DNA of 38,465 nt, from assembly GCF_000417875.1 (NCBI RefSeq), contig NW_006920883.1, forward strand, positions 618,654 through 657,118, read 5' to 3'. Source of the DNA: Pseudozyma flocculosa PF-1. Lineage: Eukaryota; Basidiomycota; Ustilaginomycetes; Ustilaginales; Ustilaginaceae. Below the pieces are notes generated by a model. The model saw nothing but the letters and a program-made list of their open reading frames with translations, did no database searches and was not told where the DNA came from. The stretch's first letter is position 1; each line of letters opens with the position of its first letter. This document shows positions 10,025 through 19,918 of the stretch, one piece after another. The position numbers were made by a program, and so were the translations under genes.

Positions 10025-12326
10025 ATGGCCACGCATTCCAGCAACGACTCGAGCGGCAGCAGCAACACCGCCCGCAGCCGCTACCTCTCCATCATCTCGC
10101 CCGTCGCCTACAGCGCCTCGTCGTGCGGCTACTGCCCTCCCCCCTCGTCGGGCAGACGCTCCGCCGCAAAGACCTCGCAACACTACGGCATATGGGCCCA
10201 CCGAATCAGCCCGCACTACTACCAGCGCCTCATCGACGCAGGATGGCGCAGGTCCGGCGACTACATCTACAAGCCCGACCTCGACCGCACCTGCTGCCCG
10301 CAGATCCCCATCCGACTCGACGCCGCCACCTTTGCGCCCGCAAAGCGCCACAAGAGGGCGCTCACCAACCTCCTCTTCCACGTCAGAGGCAACTCTACAA
10401 AGCCCGCCAGGTGGAAGGGCAGATGGAGCAGGGGCCGCGACTGGCACCTCCAACGCAGGTGGGACCTCGTCGAGTGGTCACCCCACCCCGTCACCACCGT
10501 CGACAAGGGAAAGCAGAGGCAGCACAGCGACGACCACAACGACAACCACGACAACACCAGCCAAGATGCAGCCTGGGCCAACACCGTCGCAGGACCAAAG
10601 ACCAAGAGGCTCGAGGTACGTCTCCCTCCGCGTCTGGCTGGCCAGGGACATCGAGCCATCGGCAGCACCCACTCACCGAAGTCCATGCGCCCTCCTCCCC
10701 CCTCGCCCCTCAGACCACGCTGCGCCTCTCGTCGTCGACCGACGAAAAGTACCGCCTCTTTCGACGATACCAGTCACGCGTCCACGGCGAGCCAGACGAC
10801 AAGATCAGCTCGCGCAAAGGCTGGGAACGCTTCCTCGTCGACACCAGCCTCATCCCCGTCTGGCCGGCCAGCGGAAAGATGCTCGACGACCGCCAAGAGG
10901 CACGCTGGCGCGCAGGCGAGCTCGCAGATCCATACGACCCAGACCAGCCCATACCCTATGGCTGCTACCATCAAGAGTACCGACGTGAGTGGCCGTGGCC
11001 GCGTTCATCGTGGCGGCCCCAAAGACGCTGGTTATCCGCCACCACTGCCAAGTTAGTCTAAACACCGCCAATTTCACTCACCTGCTGCCTCCTCTGTCCT
11101 CGCTTCCCATGCCGCCGCCGCAGTCGACGGCCAGCTCATCGCCGTGGGCGTGCTCGACGTATTACCCGCCTGCATCAGCAGCGTCTACCTCTTCTACGAC
11201 CCAGACTTTGACCATCTCGAGCTCGGCAAGATCAGCGCCCTCCGCGAAATCGGCCTCACCCGCCAGCTCTCGCGCAAGCCTGGCATGGAGTCGATACGCC
11301 ACTACTACCTCGGTGAGTGGCCCGCGCGCTGGTCGGCTCTCCTCTTGTGCCGACGAGGCTCGCACCATGCCGGCCAAGCGTCGCGTCGAGCCGAGCCGAG
11401 GCTGACCGCAGCTGTCCCGCCCCTGGACCTCTCACCGACGCCGCTGTCGCCGCCAGGCTTCTACATCCACAACTGCCAGAAGATGCGCTACAAGGCCGAG
11501 TATCGCCCCTGCGAGCTCCTCGACTGCGTGAGTGGACGGCCCCAGGTTCCTTGGCTGCGGCCGCGGTTGTCGATGGGCGAGGGCGAGGCAAGAGCGAGAC
11601 ACCCAGCTGATCCGCGCTTGACTGTGCCCCCTCACCCTGTAGGCGGCCGACGAGTGGCGTGCCTTCTCCGACATTCGGCCCGCGCTCGATGCGGGCGTGC
11701 ACCACAGCTTCGAAAAGTGGCAGGCCAGGTCGGGAGCACCGGCGGTGCCGAGTCACACGGCGGCGGACGCAGCACAGCGGTCGAGCAATGACAGCAGCAG
11801 CGTCGAGGGTGATGAGCAAGCTGGCAAAGAGAACGGCGACGACGATGACGGCGACGGCGAAGAGGAGGAGGAGCGGCGGATCCCCACCGAGCCCGCGCCA
11901 CCGCCGGGCATGCTGGATCCGACCGAGATGCTGGACGGCCTTCGAACGCTCGCCTCGAGCCGCGGCGGAAACCCGGCATCCGCCGCCGCGTCAAGTGGAA
12001 GCCTCGAGGTGTTGGGCCGCGCGCTAACTCTCAACGCGAGCCGGCAGTTCGAAGGCATCCAGCCGCTTCTCGTGAGTTGAGCCCCGCTCCCGTCTGCCCC
12101 GATGGTCGTGGCACCCTCGACGTACACCACCGACCGACGGACTGACTGATTCACGACCTCTCGCACGCTCCTTTTGAACGCTCGCGCCGCCCTGCTGCAG
12201 ATGTCGACGTTCGCGCGGGCCTACCTCGAGACGGGGCAGAGCAAGGAGATGGTGCAGGCCGTTGAGTGTCTCGCTGCGCTGGGCGGCGACGAGGACCTGT
12301 GCGGATCCTGCGTGTTGTTCCTGTAG
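10025..12326 (+). CDS. ATE1: Arginyl-tRNA-protein transferase (N-degron pathway)
   Basis: Six exons: 10025-10615, 10714-10984, 11124-11312, 11457-11527, 11643-12071 and 12201-12326. All have GT...AG introns with phases that fit, giving 558 residues (yeast Ate1 is about 500). The N-terminal domain shows SSCGYC (C34, C37), YGIWAHRISPHYYQRLID, GWRRSGDYIYKP and TCCP (C90, C91), the conserved Cys pairs of the family. The C-terminal domain shows YRLFRRYQSRVHG, the exon-junction sequence EYRLDGQLIAVGVLDVLP, then SSVYLFYDPDF and GFYIHNCQKMRYKAEYRP. Known role: it transfers Arg from Arg-tRNA to N-terminal Asp, Glu or oxidised Cys, creating an N-degron read by UBR-type E3 ligases. A strongly acidic, low-complexity insert (within exon 5, about 11810-11880) precedes the C-terminal helix. 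The start was chosen as the first ATG compatible with the Ate1 N-terminus. It converges on SEM1, 202 bp away. Confidence 0.95.
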
Positions 12327-12528
12327 TGCGCCTGGACGGGACAGAGGCAAGGGTCGTAAGCAGCGCGGACGTCGTGGCACAGAGTGCAAATCGCGCATGC
12401 GGCAGAGTCGATGGCATGACTGCGCGCGATCAAGAGGAACGGAGGATGTCATTGTGCTGGTGTGTGGGATAGAGAAGAGCAAAAAGGCTGGGCCGTGCCG
12501 GTTGGTGGAGCGGAGTGAGGCAGAGCGC

Positions 12529-13224
12529 CTATGTCGACATTGCCTGTGCGCCATTCTGCTTTTCCAGCTCGGCCCTGATTGGCGATGAGAGAGTGTGGGG
12601 CGAAGGGGGGCAAGCGAAGAGTGGTCAGATCGAGGGCTTGAACGACCAGGCTCTCCTCACTTGCGCCACGGATCGGGCAGAGGCGAAGCGCGCGCACAAC
12701 GTACCTGAGGGCCTTGCTAAAGTCATCCTCGACGGTATCGTCGTCCCACGAGTCCTGCCAGAGGTGATCGCCATTGGCAGCTGAGTGTGAAGCGTTTGCA
12801 CCAGCGCCTGCGCCAGCACCCGCGGCGGCGGCAGCGGCGGCGGAACCGGCGGGATGGGTCGAGGACGCCGAAGAGGTGGTGAACGAGCCCATGGTGAGTC
12901 CTACGCTCTGGCCGACGGTGGCGGCGGCGTTGTTGGACGACGTTGCGCCGAACTGCGATAGGTCCGTTGCGGATTCTGGCCAGTCTGTCGGTGCGACCAT
13001 CCAGATCACGGCGGGCGGTGAGCGTCAGTATGGGATGGGGTGAAGTGGAGATCCAAAGAGGTGAAGGAGCACTCACCCTGCTCCTCGAACTCTTCAAACT
13101 CGTCATCCTCATCGAGCGCTCCGAGCGAGGGAAGAGCATTCTGCTGCTGCTGCTGCTGCTCGGTCGTAGAGGCGGCGGTGGTGTTGGATGCCTCGTTGGG
13201 CTTGGGCGTCGTGGAAGAGGACAT
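12529..13224 (-). CDS. SEM1: Sem1/Dss1, 26S proteasome lid and TREX-2 subunit
   Basis: Three exons: 13224-13077, 12984-12705 and 12574-12529, with donors GTGAGT and GTACGT and CAG acceptors; the product is 157 residues. The two acidic Dss1 blocks are clear. Block one is LGALDEDDEFEEFEEQDWPE, formed across the first junction. Block two is HLWQDSWDDDTVEDDFSKAL, followed across the second junction by RAELEKQNGAQ. Known role: an intrinsically disordered acidic protein that stabilises the proteasome lid through Rpn3/Rpn7, and also works in TREX-2 mRNA export and with BRCA2-like proteins. Yeast and human forms have 89 and 70 residues. Here a Ser/Thr-rich N-terminus with six Gln and a roughly 65-residue Ala/Gly/Ser linker between the blocks account for the extra length. 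The match of block order and tryptophans is convincing. Confidence 0.95.
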
Positions 13225-15330
13225 GCTGCCTGTGATTGTGTGTGCTTGTCGCTTATGCGGGTGTGAGGGTGTGCGGGTGCGTATAAGCGGGGAACGATGT
13301 CGGCGGGTGTGCGTGAAGGTGACAAAGGAAGGTGTCGAGGTCCAGGCCAGGTCGGTCCTGGCGCGAGTGAGCGAGCGTGGCGCGGCCCTGGCCCTGCAGC
13401 CATGCCCAAAGTGGAGAGACTGCACAATTCTCGGAAGCCGGAATCGCAACCCCACCGAGCGGGCGAAGGAGGGGCGCTGACGACGTCCGCACCCTCGCTC
13501 GGATGCTCGATCAAATGGCCCCAGCCTCGTCCAGAGAATTGGAATTTTCTCTCGCCCGGCAGAGGCAGAGACCGGCGCTGACAGACACCTGCCCAGCCAC
13601 GCCAGCAAAGGCCAGCGGGAAAGCCCGAGTCGCGATGCATCACTTTTTGCCTTGCCCCGACCTCGTATGACCCGACTGGCTGGAGATGAGCCTCCTCGCC
13701 ATCGTCTTCTAGTTTCAAGACCAGCCACGTCTGAAGCTCGTCGATCCGTCATGCCTTTGGCTGGCCCAGCCGCGGCCAAGAGAGGGGCGATGCCGACGCC
13801 CAGGGGTCGACCCCCCCCAATTTTCTCGCAGCGGCAGAGCCCCCACACCAGATCGTGCCGTGATCGGAATCGGCAATCGACGAGCAGGCTAGAGGACCGA
13901 CGCTGGGCATCGGGCGACGGGCGCTCGGCGCTGACCCGACGGACCGAAAGAGAGGTGGGGGCAGCGTTCGGAATTCGGGTCGGTCGAGGCTCGTTGCACG
14001 TTGGGCGAGCGAGAGAGGATCGAAGTTCGATAATCGGTGGGGCTCGTCTTCGCCGCCGAGATGAGCACCAAGCGCCGAGGTCTCGGCCTCACTTGGTGGA
14101 TGAGGCTCGTCCGCCCCGGCATCGTTGCATGCGGAGGCGAGGACACGAAAATTCGCCTGACAATTCATTTGAAATGCGCGATTTTGGGGTCTGCCCTCGC
14201 CCCGACGTGGACCCCGGATTTTCGACCTCGACTTCGACCTCGACTTTGGGTTTCTCTTCGGGATGGGACCAGCCTGCTTGCGCCCCGAGGGCCGCCCGGT
14301 GTCCCACTCCGCTCCGGCTCGGCCTCGCCCTCGCCCTCGACCCTGTGCGCCTTCGCAGCAGGCGACCCGGCCTAGCCTCTCGGTGCGACCCTCGGACCCT
14401 GCATCGCTCGCTCCTCGATCTACCTCGAACCTCGAACGACAGCCAGCGGAACGGTCCAGAGCCGCACGATGGCATGCTCCCCCACCCTCGACTCATCGCG
14501 GACGGAGCATGGGCTGGCACACCTCGGTCGAGACGGCGCAACGCCAGGATGAGCGGGTCGGTGGGGCCGGGTCGAGAGGTGCAATCCGGCCACCTCGCCT
14601 CGACAACTGCCGTCCCTTCACCGGTGCCTCCTCGAATGAAACGCCGCCGCCTTCCTCGAGGTAGCGGAGCTGCAGGTGCCATGCTTCGAATGGCCCCCTG
14701 GCCTTTGTTTGCATCTCGTCTTCCTGGCGATAGGGGCTGGTGGGGACCTTGTGGTTCAGAGCCGTTCGCACGTATCATTGATCCGCCGCTCGGGGCACGA
14801 GGCAGGGGCGTCGCCACACACATACGGCAACGCAGGTGGGGCGAGTGCAGTCGTCCGAGGGGGAGCCCGTGTTTCGTCGCCTGCGGTACAAGGGGGTGAC
14901 GGGAGGTATAAGATGGATCGTGTGCTCGTCGTCCGCTGCCTCCATTGCCCTCGATCCCTCGATCCTCGTTCCGCCTCGACCTTTGCGCCATCTCGTGCGA
15001 GCGTCCGACTCCGACCCTCGTTTGCCTCGACTCGACCCGACCCGATCCGACCACGACGCTTCCGCCACTGCCTCGTTCCCCCGGTACCAGCACCTCGCCT
15101 CGTTTCGCCACGTCGTCGTCTTCCTCTCCGAGCTCGCCATCAATTCCTGAATCCCAGACCCGTGCGCTGTGCGCTACGCTGCAACGTCCATCGACTGGAC
15201 CTTGTACCTTTCTGTCCCTCCTGCTCCTGCTCCTGCTCCCGCTCTCGCCCGTGCTCGTGCTCTCGCCTCCCGCCCTCGCCCTCGCCCTCGCTCTCTCTGC
15301 CTCGACCCCGTCCCGCAACTGCAATCAGCC
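13225..15330. other. Intergenic region between SEM1 and the secreted-protein gene
   Basis: About 2.1 kb without a convincing gene. Long open frames exist on both strands (for example 13652-14899 + and 14089-15324 -) but their products are Arg/Pro/Ser-rich and resemble nothing, as expected of random GC-rich DNA. A TATA-like GGTATAAGA occurs near 14904-14912, about 420 bp before the downstream start. CTCGAC/CTCGCC-type short repeats occur around 14219-14245 and 14322-14340. Confidence 0.5.
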
Positions 15331-15682
15331 ATGAAGCCCGTACCTCGCCCAGCCTCGCGCCTGATGTCCGCGCTCCCGGCTCTGCTCCTGCTCTCGGCGC
15401 GCGCTCCGGCATCGGTGGTGGCGGCCAGCACGGCGCCGTCGGCGATCAAGGTGCTCGAAACGTCCCAGGTGCTCAACTACGACATCGGCGGCGTCGGATC
15501 CCTCACCCTGACGGCGCTCCTGTACCTCGAAAAGCTGCCGGAAAACCCCGCTTCGAAGGGCGACGCCGCCGCCAAGGCTCCCATCGAGGTGGCGGTCCGC
15601 GACGTCTTCAATTTGTGCTTCGACGGCGTGGTGCGCTGGCGCTTCGGTGATCCCAAAGGAAAGCCGCTCGGTCTTCGATCCC

Positions 15683-15714
<32 letters not shown>

Positions 15715-16126
15715 GGCAACACGGCTAGTTTTGTCGATGCCAAAGTGTGTGGACAGGACCTCACGGACCACACAAACTGCCTCGTCGGCGACCTGTCCAC
15801 GCCAAACGCCACCATCGCCGGATGCGCCACGATCAACCGTGACCTGGCCATCTTCGAGGCGCTGAGCGAGACCAACTTCGATGCAAAGATCGGCGTATGG
15901 GGTGAGTGTGCTTGCTGCAAGCATTCTTCGTGGCCGAGAGCGGCGCAGTTGTGATTCGGCACGGACTGAGGCTGACCCGCTCCGTCTGTTGATCCTTTCT
16001 GATGTCGGTCCGGTGCAAGCAGCTGTCCAGCGGCCAAATGAGCAGGAGGTGTTCCACCCGCTGTACCAGATGACCAAGCAGAGGGATCTCCCTACTTTCG
16101 TAGATCAGGCAAGCCTGTCGCCATAG
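15331..16126 (+). CDS. Predicted secreted protein of unknown function
   Basis: Exon 1 is 15331-15901 (GTGAGT donor at 15902) and exon 2 is 16023-16126; the product is about 224 residues, or 225 if the AG ending at 16019 is used. The N-terminus has basic residues, then a hydrophobic core (ALPALLLLSA) and small residues near 30-33, a typical signal peptide. The rest is soluble with no membrane segment. It has four cysteines in the mature part (FNLCFDG, KVCGQD, TNCLVG, AGCATI), which could form two disulfides, one N-glycosylation sequon (NAT) and a run of nine Ser encoded by (TCG)9 at 15688-15714. I recognise no domain. The start is an ATG giving a good signal peptide; an upstream in-frame ATG at 15169 would bury it. 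The exon 2 assignment rests on splice signals only. Confidence 0.7.
15688..15714 (+). repeat. (TCG)9 microsatellite coding for poly-Ser
   Basis: Nine TCG codons in the secreted-protein gene encode nine consecutive serines. Pure-codon repeats of this kind are length-variable between strains. Confidence 0.9.
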
Positions 16127-16774
16127 TGGTTACAGCAACGTTTCTTGTCCACCGTCAATCCCATCCTCGTGCAGAAGACAGACACAGTCTGAAGAGCAAG
16201 AAGACCCGCTGTGTCCCGAGAGCAAGGCGCTGCTTGCAAATCGTTCTGAACTCGGCGTACGGCCCAGGTGCGTTACGCGAAGAGGCTGGAGCACTGGTAG
16301 ATGCCGACTGAGCTATGCATGAGCGAGAGGCCCTGTCCGCATGGGCAATTCAACCTGCAGACTGATGGGGGACGGAGGGGCTTGCGAAGGCGTTGAGCGG
16401 CCTGTCCAACGATTCGAGAGGATGTTTCGAGCAGCACGAAACCCAGCTTCAAGTCTCGGTCTCTCGAAGGAAGCGGCTCTTTTCGTCGCGGGCCTGCGTT
16501 CGGGCCGGCTTGGAGAGGCCCTTCAGAATGGAGGTTCCGCCCAGCCTGTGCCTGGTCAAGGGAGGGGCGGTCGAAGTAGAGACGGCGCACGCTGTGCAAG
16601 CTGGCAGCGGCTAGGGCCTGGGGAAAATCGCGCGACCCGGACCGGGTAGCATACATCCAGCAGCAACGGCCACCGCTCGACAATTTGCTGCACGGCGAGG
16701 CTCGGTGCGCCGACGAGGCCAAACGGCGGGTCGCAAGAGACAGCACAGGCTTCCCTCCAAACCACATCTTCACC
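16127..16774. other. Intergenic region, nothing recognised
   Basis: These 648 bp separate two + strand genes. I saw no RNA gene or conserved protein; short open frames on both strands give unconvincing products. It should contain the terminator of the upstream gene and the promoter of the downstream gene, but no clear TATA box is visible. Confidence 0.4.
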
Positions 16775-17419
16775 ATGTCTACTCCCACCACCGCTACCTG
16801 GCGTGGAGGCGTCGCCGACCTCGTCTCGGCCTTGGCCGGCGCCGACATCAGCGACGACTCGTCGCCTTCGTCCCCGCCTCCCCCCTACCGTCCCTCATCG
16901 CCGGATAGCCAGGCTTTTGCCACCTCGGCTGCGAGCTCCCCCTCCCGCATCACGTCCGACGAGGCCAACCCAGCCGACCCCATCCTCAGATCCTCCTCGC
17001 CCCACTCACATCCCGACAACGAGGCGACAATCTCCAACCCTAACCCTCGCCCCTCGCTCGACCAGGGCTCGGACGACGCCGACGCCGTCCCCAACCCCGG
17101 CCCCTCATCTCGCACTTCGAACGAGGGCATCCCCGTCGCCGCCGCCCACGGCCGCTCCCCTCGCTCTTCGTTGGACAACAGCAACCCGCCCGCCTCGATC
17201 CCCAGGCCTCAGCCCTCGGACGCCGATGTCAGCCCGACCGCCGCCGTCCCGGGCCCCTCATCGCGCCCTGCGCTCGACACCCAGGCGACCTCGCAAGCAT
17301 CCACAAACAACGCCGCCGCCCCGGGCCTCTCGGCGAAGACCAAACTCTCGAGAAGCGACTGGGCTCGCATCAAGCCCCGCGGCCCGGACGGCCGCTTCAT
17401 CAAGAGTCCCGCGGAGTGA
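16775..17419 (+). CDS. Small disordered Ser/Pro-rich protein, unknown function
   Basis: A single 214-residue frame starts at an ATG with a good context (CACCATG). The protein is almost wholly low complexity (Ser, Pro, Asp, Ala). Related motifs recur: PGPSSR twice (in NPGPSSRTS and VPGPSSRPA), and PRPSLD and PRSSLD. The first about 25 residues (TWRGGVADLVSALAGADI) and the last about 25 (KLSRSDWARIKP, RGPDGRFIKS) look ordered and could be short interaction motifs. No signal peptide or membrane segment. A GTGAGT donor-like site begins three bases after the TGA (17422), suggesting a 3'-UTR intron or an alternative C-terminus. I do not recognise a family. Codon use and composition match neighbouring real genes, but expression is unproven. 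Confidence 0.6.
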   Translation: MSTPTTATWRGGVADLVSALAGADISDDSSPSSPPPPYRPSSPDSQAFATSAASSPSRITSDEANPADPILRSSSPHSHPDNEATISNPNPRPSLDQGSDDADAVPNPGPSSRTSNEGIPVAAAHGRSPRSSLDNSNPPASIPRPQPSDADVSPTAAVPGPSSRPALDTQATSQASTNNAAAPGLSAKTKLSRSDWARIKPRGPDGRFIKSPAE

Positions 17420-18530
17420 AGGTGAGTCCCTCGGCCTTGGCCTCTCGATGCTCCTGTACCAGTCTCTCTCTCTCCCTCTCTCTCTCTCTCTCTGACGCTG
17501 ACTTGCTCCTCGTCGACGCTCCCGGAGCAGCCACGACGTCCTCACCCGCATGCGCGTTCGCAACCGAACCTCGATTGCTCTTTTCCTGACCGCATTCAAG
17601 CAGACGTGACCTTCCTTCGCCCTCGATCCTGCCCTGTCCTGCCGTGGCGGTCTCTTTCCCCCGCTCTCTGTCGTTTCGTCCTTCTTCCTCTACCACTTTC
17701 TCCCTCGCTCTGCCCCCTTTCTGTCGCTCCTCGTCGACGCTCCTGGAATGAGCCTTGATCCTGCCCCCTCCTCGCCATCTCTTCCCCTCGCTCTGTCATT
17801 TCGTCCTTCTTCATCTACCCCTTTCTCCCTCGCGCTTCCCCCTTTCTGTCTCTTCGTCCCCGTCTCCAGGATCCCCCTTTGTCGTCGATCCGGAGGCGTT
17901 TCGACCCGTCGTTGCGTCGTTCCATGGCCCGTTGGACGCTGGCAGTCTGACGGGTGGTAGCGTCTAGCCACGTCGAGACCTGATTTCGGGTCGGCAATCG
18001 ATGACTTTTGAAAGGTGGCAGGATGCGTAATTCGATGTCCCCGCTCCTCAAGGTCATTGATACGCCCACCCATGTCGTCCTCTTCAAGATGGTCCGGGCT
18101 AGGTCGGCGCGCATGTCTCGCTCCGGACGCAGAGTCAAAGTCTATTCGGCCATCGCGTTCCCGAAGCAGCGCGTCACGTTCGGAAGAAAAAGATAAAAAC
18201 TACCTTGGCGATGTCCGTCGTGTTTGCCTCGAAAACCAGCCGTGACTGCCCCCACGCGTATGCGCAGAGTGCACCACCGTCGCTACCGCTCCCCTCACTC
18301 CAGTAACGATGGCGAAAAAGCCTTGCCATCCAGCCAAACGACGAGCTGGGGCTTGGGATTCGTACGGGTCATTCATTGCGTCATTACGATGCTACCATCG
18401 CAGCCGCCGCCGCTGCTGCTGCTGCTGCTGAAAGAGTGAGAGAAAAAGGTGGTGGAGAGAGAGAGGCGGGGGGGAGGGAGAGAGGGCTGAAGGTCCGGGG
18501 AGAAAGGAGCGACGACGGCTACTACCCGGA
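17420..18530. other. Gene-poor pyrimidine-rich region between convergent genes
   Basis: The + strand is strongly C/T-rich from 17440 to 17870, with a CT microsatellite near 17465-17495 and an imperfect direct repeat (listed separately). A CCG/CTG run lies at about 18402-18432. The rest (17940-18400) shows no gene. It holds the 3' ends of two convergent genes. Confidence 0.5.
17621..17870 (+). repeat. Imperfect direct repeat, period about 132 bp
   Basis: Two diverged copies start near 17621 and 17753. Shared words in the same order include GATCCTGCCC, TTTCGTCCTTCTTC, CTTTCTCCCTCGC and CCCCCTTTCTGTC. This looks like a local tandem duplication in a C/T-rich 3' flank; no coding role is apparent. 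Confidence 0.65.
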
Positions 18531-19875
18531 TCAACGAGCCCAGAGGCTGACAAACATGGCGCTGAGCCACTGGAGCACACCGAGGGCCGGGGCAAAGGCC
18601 GGTTCCGCGATACCCAGCACGCTCGGCGTCGACGGCGGCGCGAGCGGAAGACCGCCAAACGATCCGCCCGACGCTGCAAAGCTACTGAAACCCGACATGC
18701 CAACGCCGCCGCCACCGCCGCCGCCGTACAGCCCACCGAAACCGGCAAGCGGGTTGGAGGAGAGCGGCGTGCCGTGGCCGCCCGGTCCAGAGTCGCCGGG
18801 CATCTCGGTGTCGCCCGTGTTGGGCGCGAAAAAGAAGCCCGCCACCAGCACGACGTACGACAGGATGCAGATGCTGCCGCGGTAGTAGTTGCTCCTCGCC
18901 TCGATGTAGGTGTAGGTGAGCAGGAAGACGGAAAAGATGATGGCGATGACGTCCCACCGCGGGAAGATGAGGGTGAAGCTCTGGTGGACGACGTTCTCGG
19001 GCACGTCGTTGACGCCGTTGTAGTAGGCCGAGAAGGCCACCATGGCCGGGATCTGGATCAGGCACACCTGGAGCGCGTACGCCGACCCGATCTCCATCGA
19101 GAGCGCAATGTTGCCGTTGATGGCAAACGACATGGCGTTCATGAACTCGGTCGTGTTGGGCACCAGCGCAAACAAGGTGATGCCGAGGAACTTTTCGTCG
19201 ATGCCCGAGCCGTCGAGGACGACGTCGACGACGTCGACGAGGATCTCTGCAACGATGGCGTACAGCACCGTGCAGCCCAGCAGCACGCTCACCGAGGTGC
19301 CACGGCTCCACGACGGCGCATCGTGGCCGCCGTGGCCGCCATCGTCGTCGCCGCCGCCCGACTCGTGCTGCAGCTGGCCCGCGGNNNNNNNNNNNNNNNN
19401 NNNNNNNNNNNNNNNNNNNNNNNNNNNNNNNNNNNNNNNNNNNNNNNNNNNNNNNNNNNNNNNNNNNNNNNNNNNNNNNNNNNNNNNNNNNNNNNNNNNN
19501 NNNNNNNNNNNNNNNNNNNNNNNNNNNNNNNNNNNNNNNNNNNNNNNNNNNNNNNNNNNNNNNNNNNNNNNNNNNNNNNNNNNNNNNNNNNNNNNNNNNN
19601 NNNNNNNNNNNNNNNNNNNNNNNNNNNNNNNNNNNNNCGTCGGCCTGCGGGTACGACTGCCTGGCGCCGCCGCCGGCGGCAGCGGCAGCGCGCTGCTCGC
19701 GGTCCTGCTGCAGCGCGGTGTGGAAGGCGCTGGCGGTGAGGGCGACGGCGCGCTCGTACTCTTCGCGGCTGAACTGCTCCGGCACGCGCAGCTGCGATCC
19801 CGCGTCGTTGTTGGCCGCTTCGGATGCCGTCCTGCCGGTGGCCGATCTGCCATGGCCGTGGCCGGCATCGCCGCG

Positions 19876-19918
<43 letters not shown>

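Noticed and set aside
13652..15324. Overlapping open frames of over 400 codons on both strands between SEM1 and the secreted-protein gene
   Set aside because: Arg/Pro/Ser-rich composition, no recognisable motif, and several overlapping frames of similar quality.
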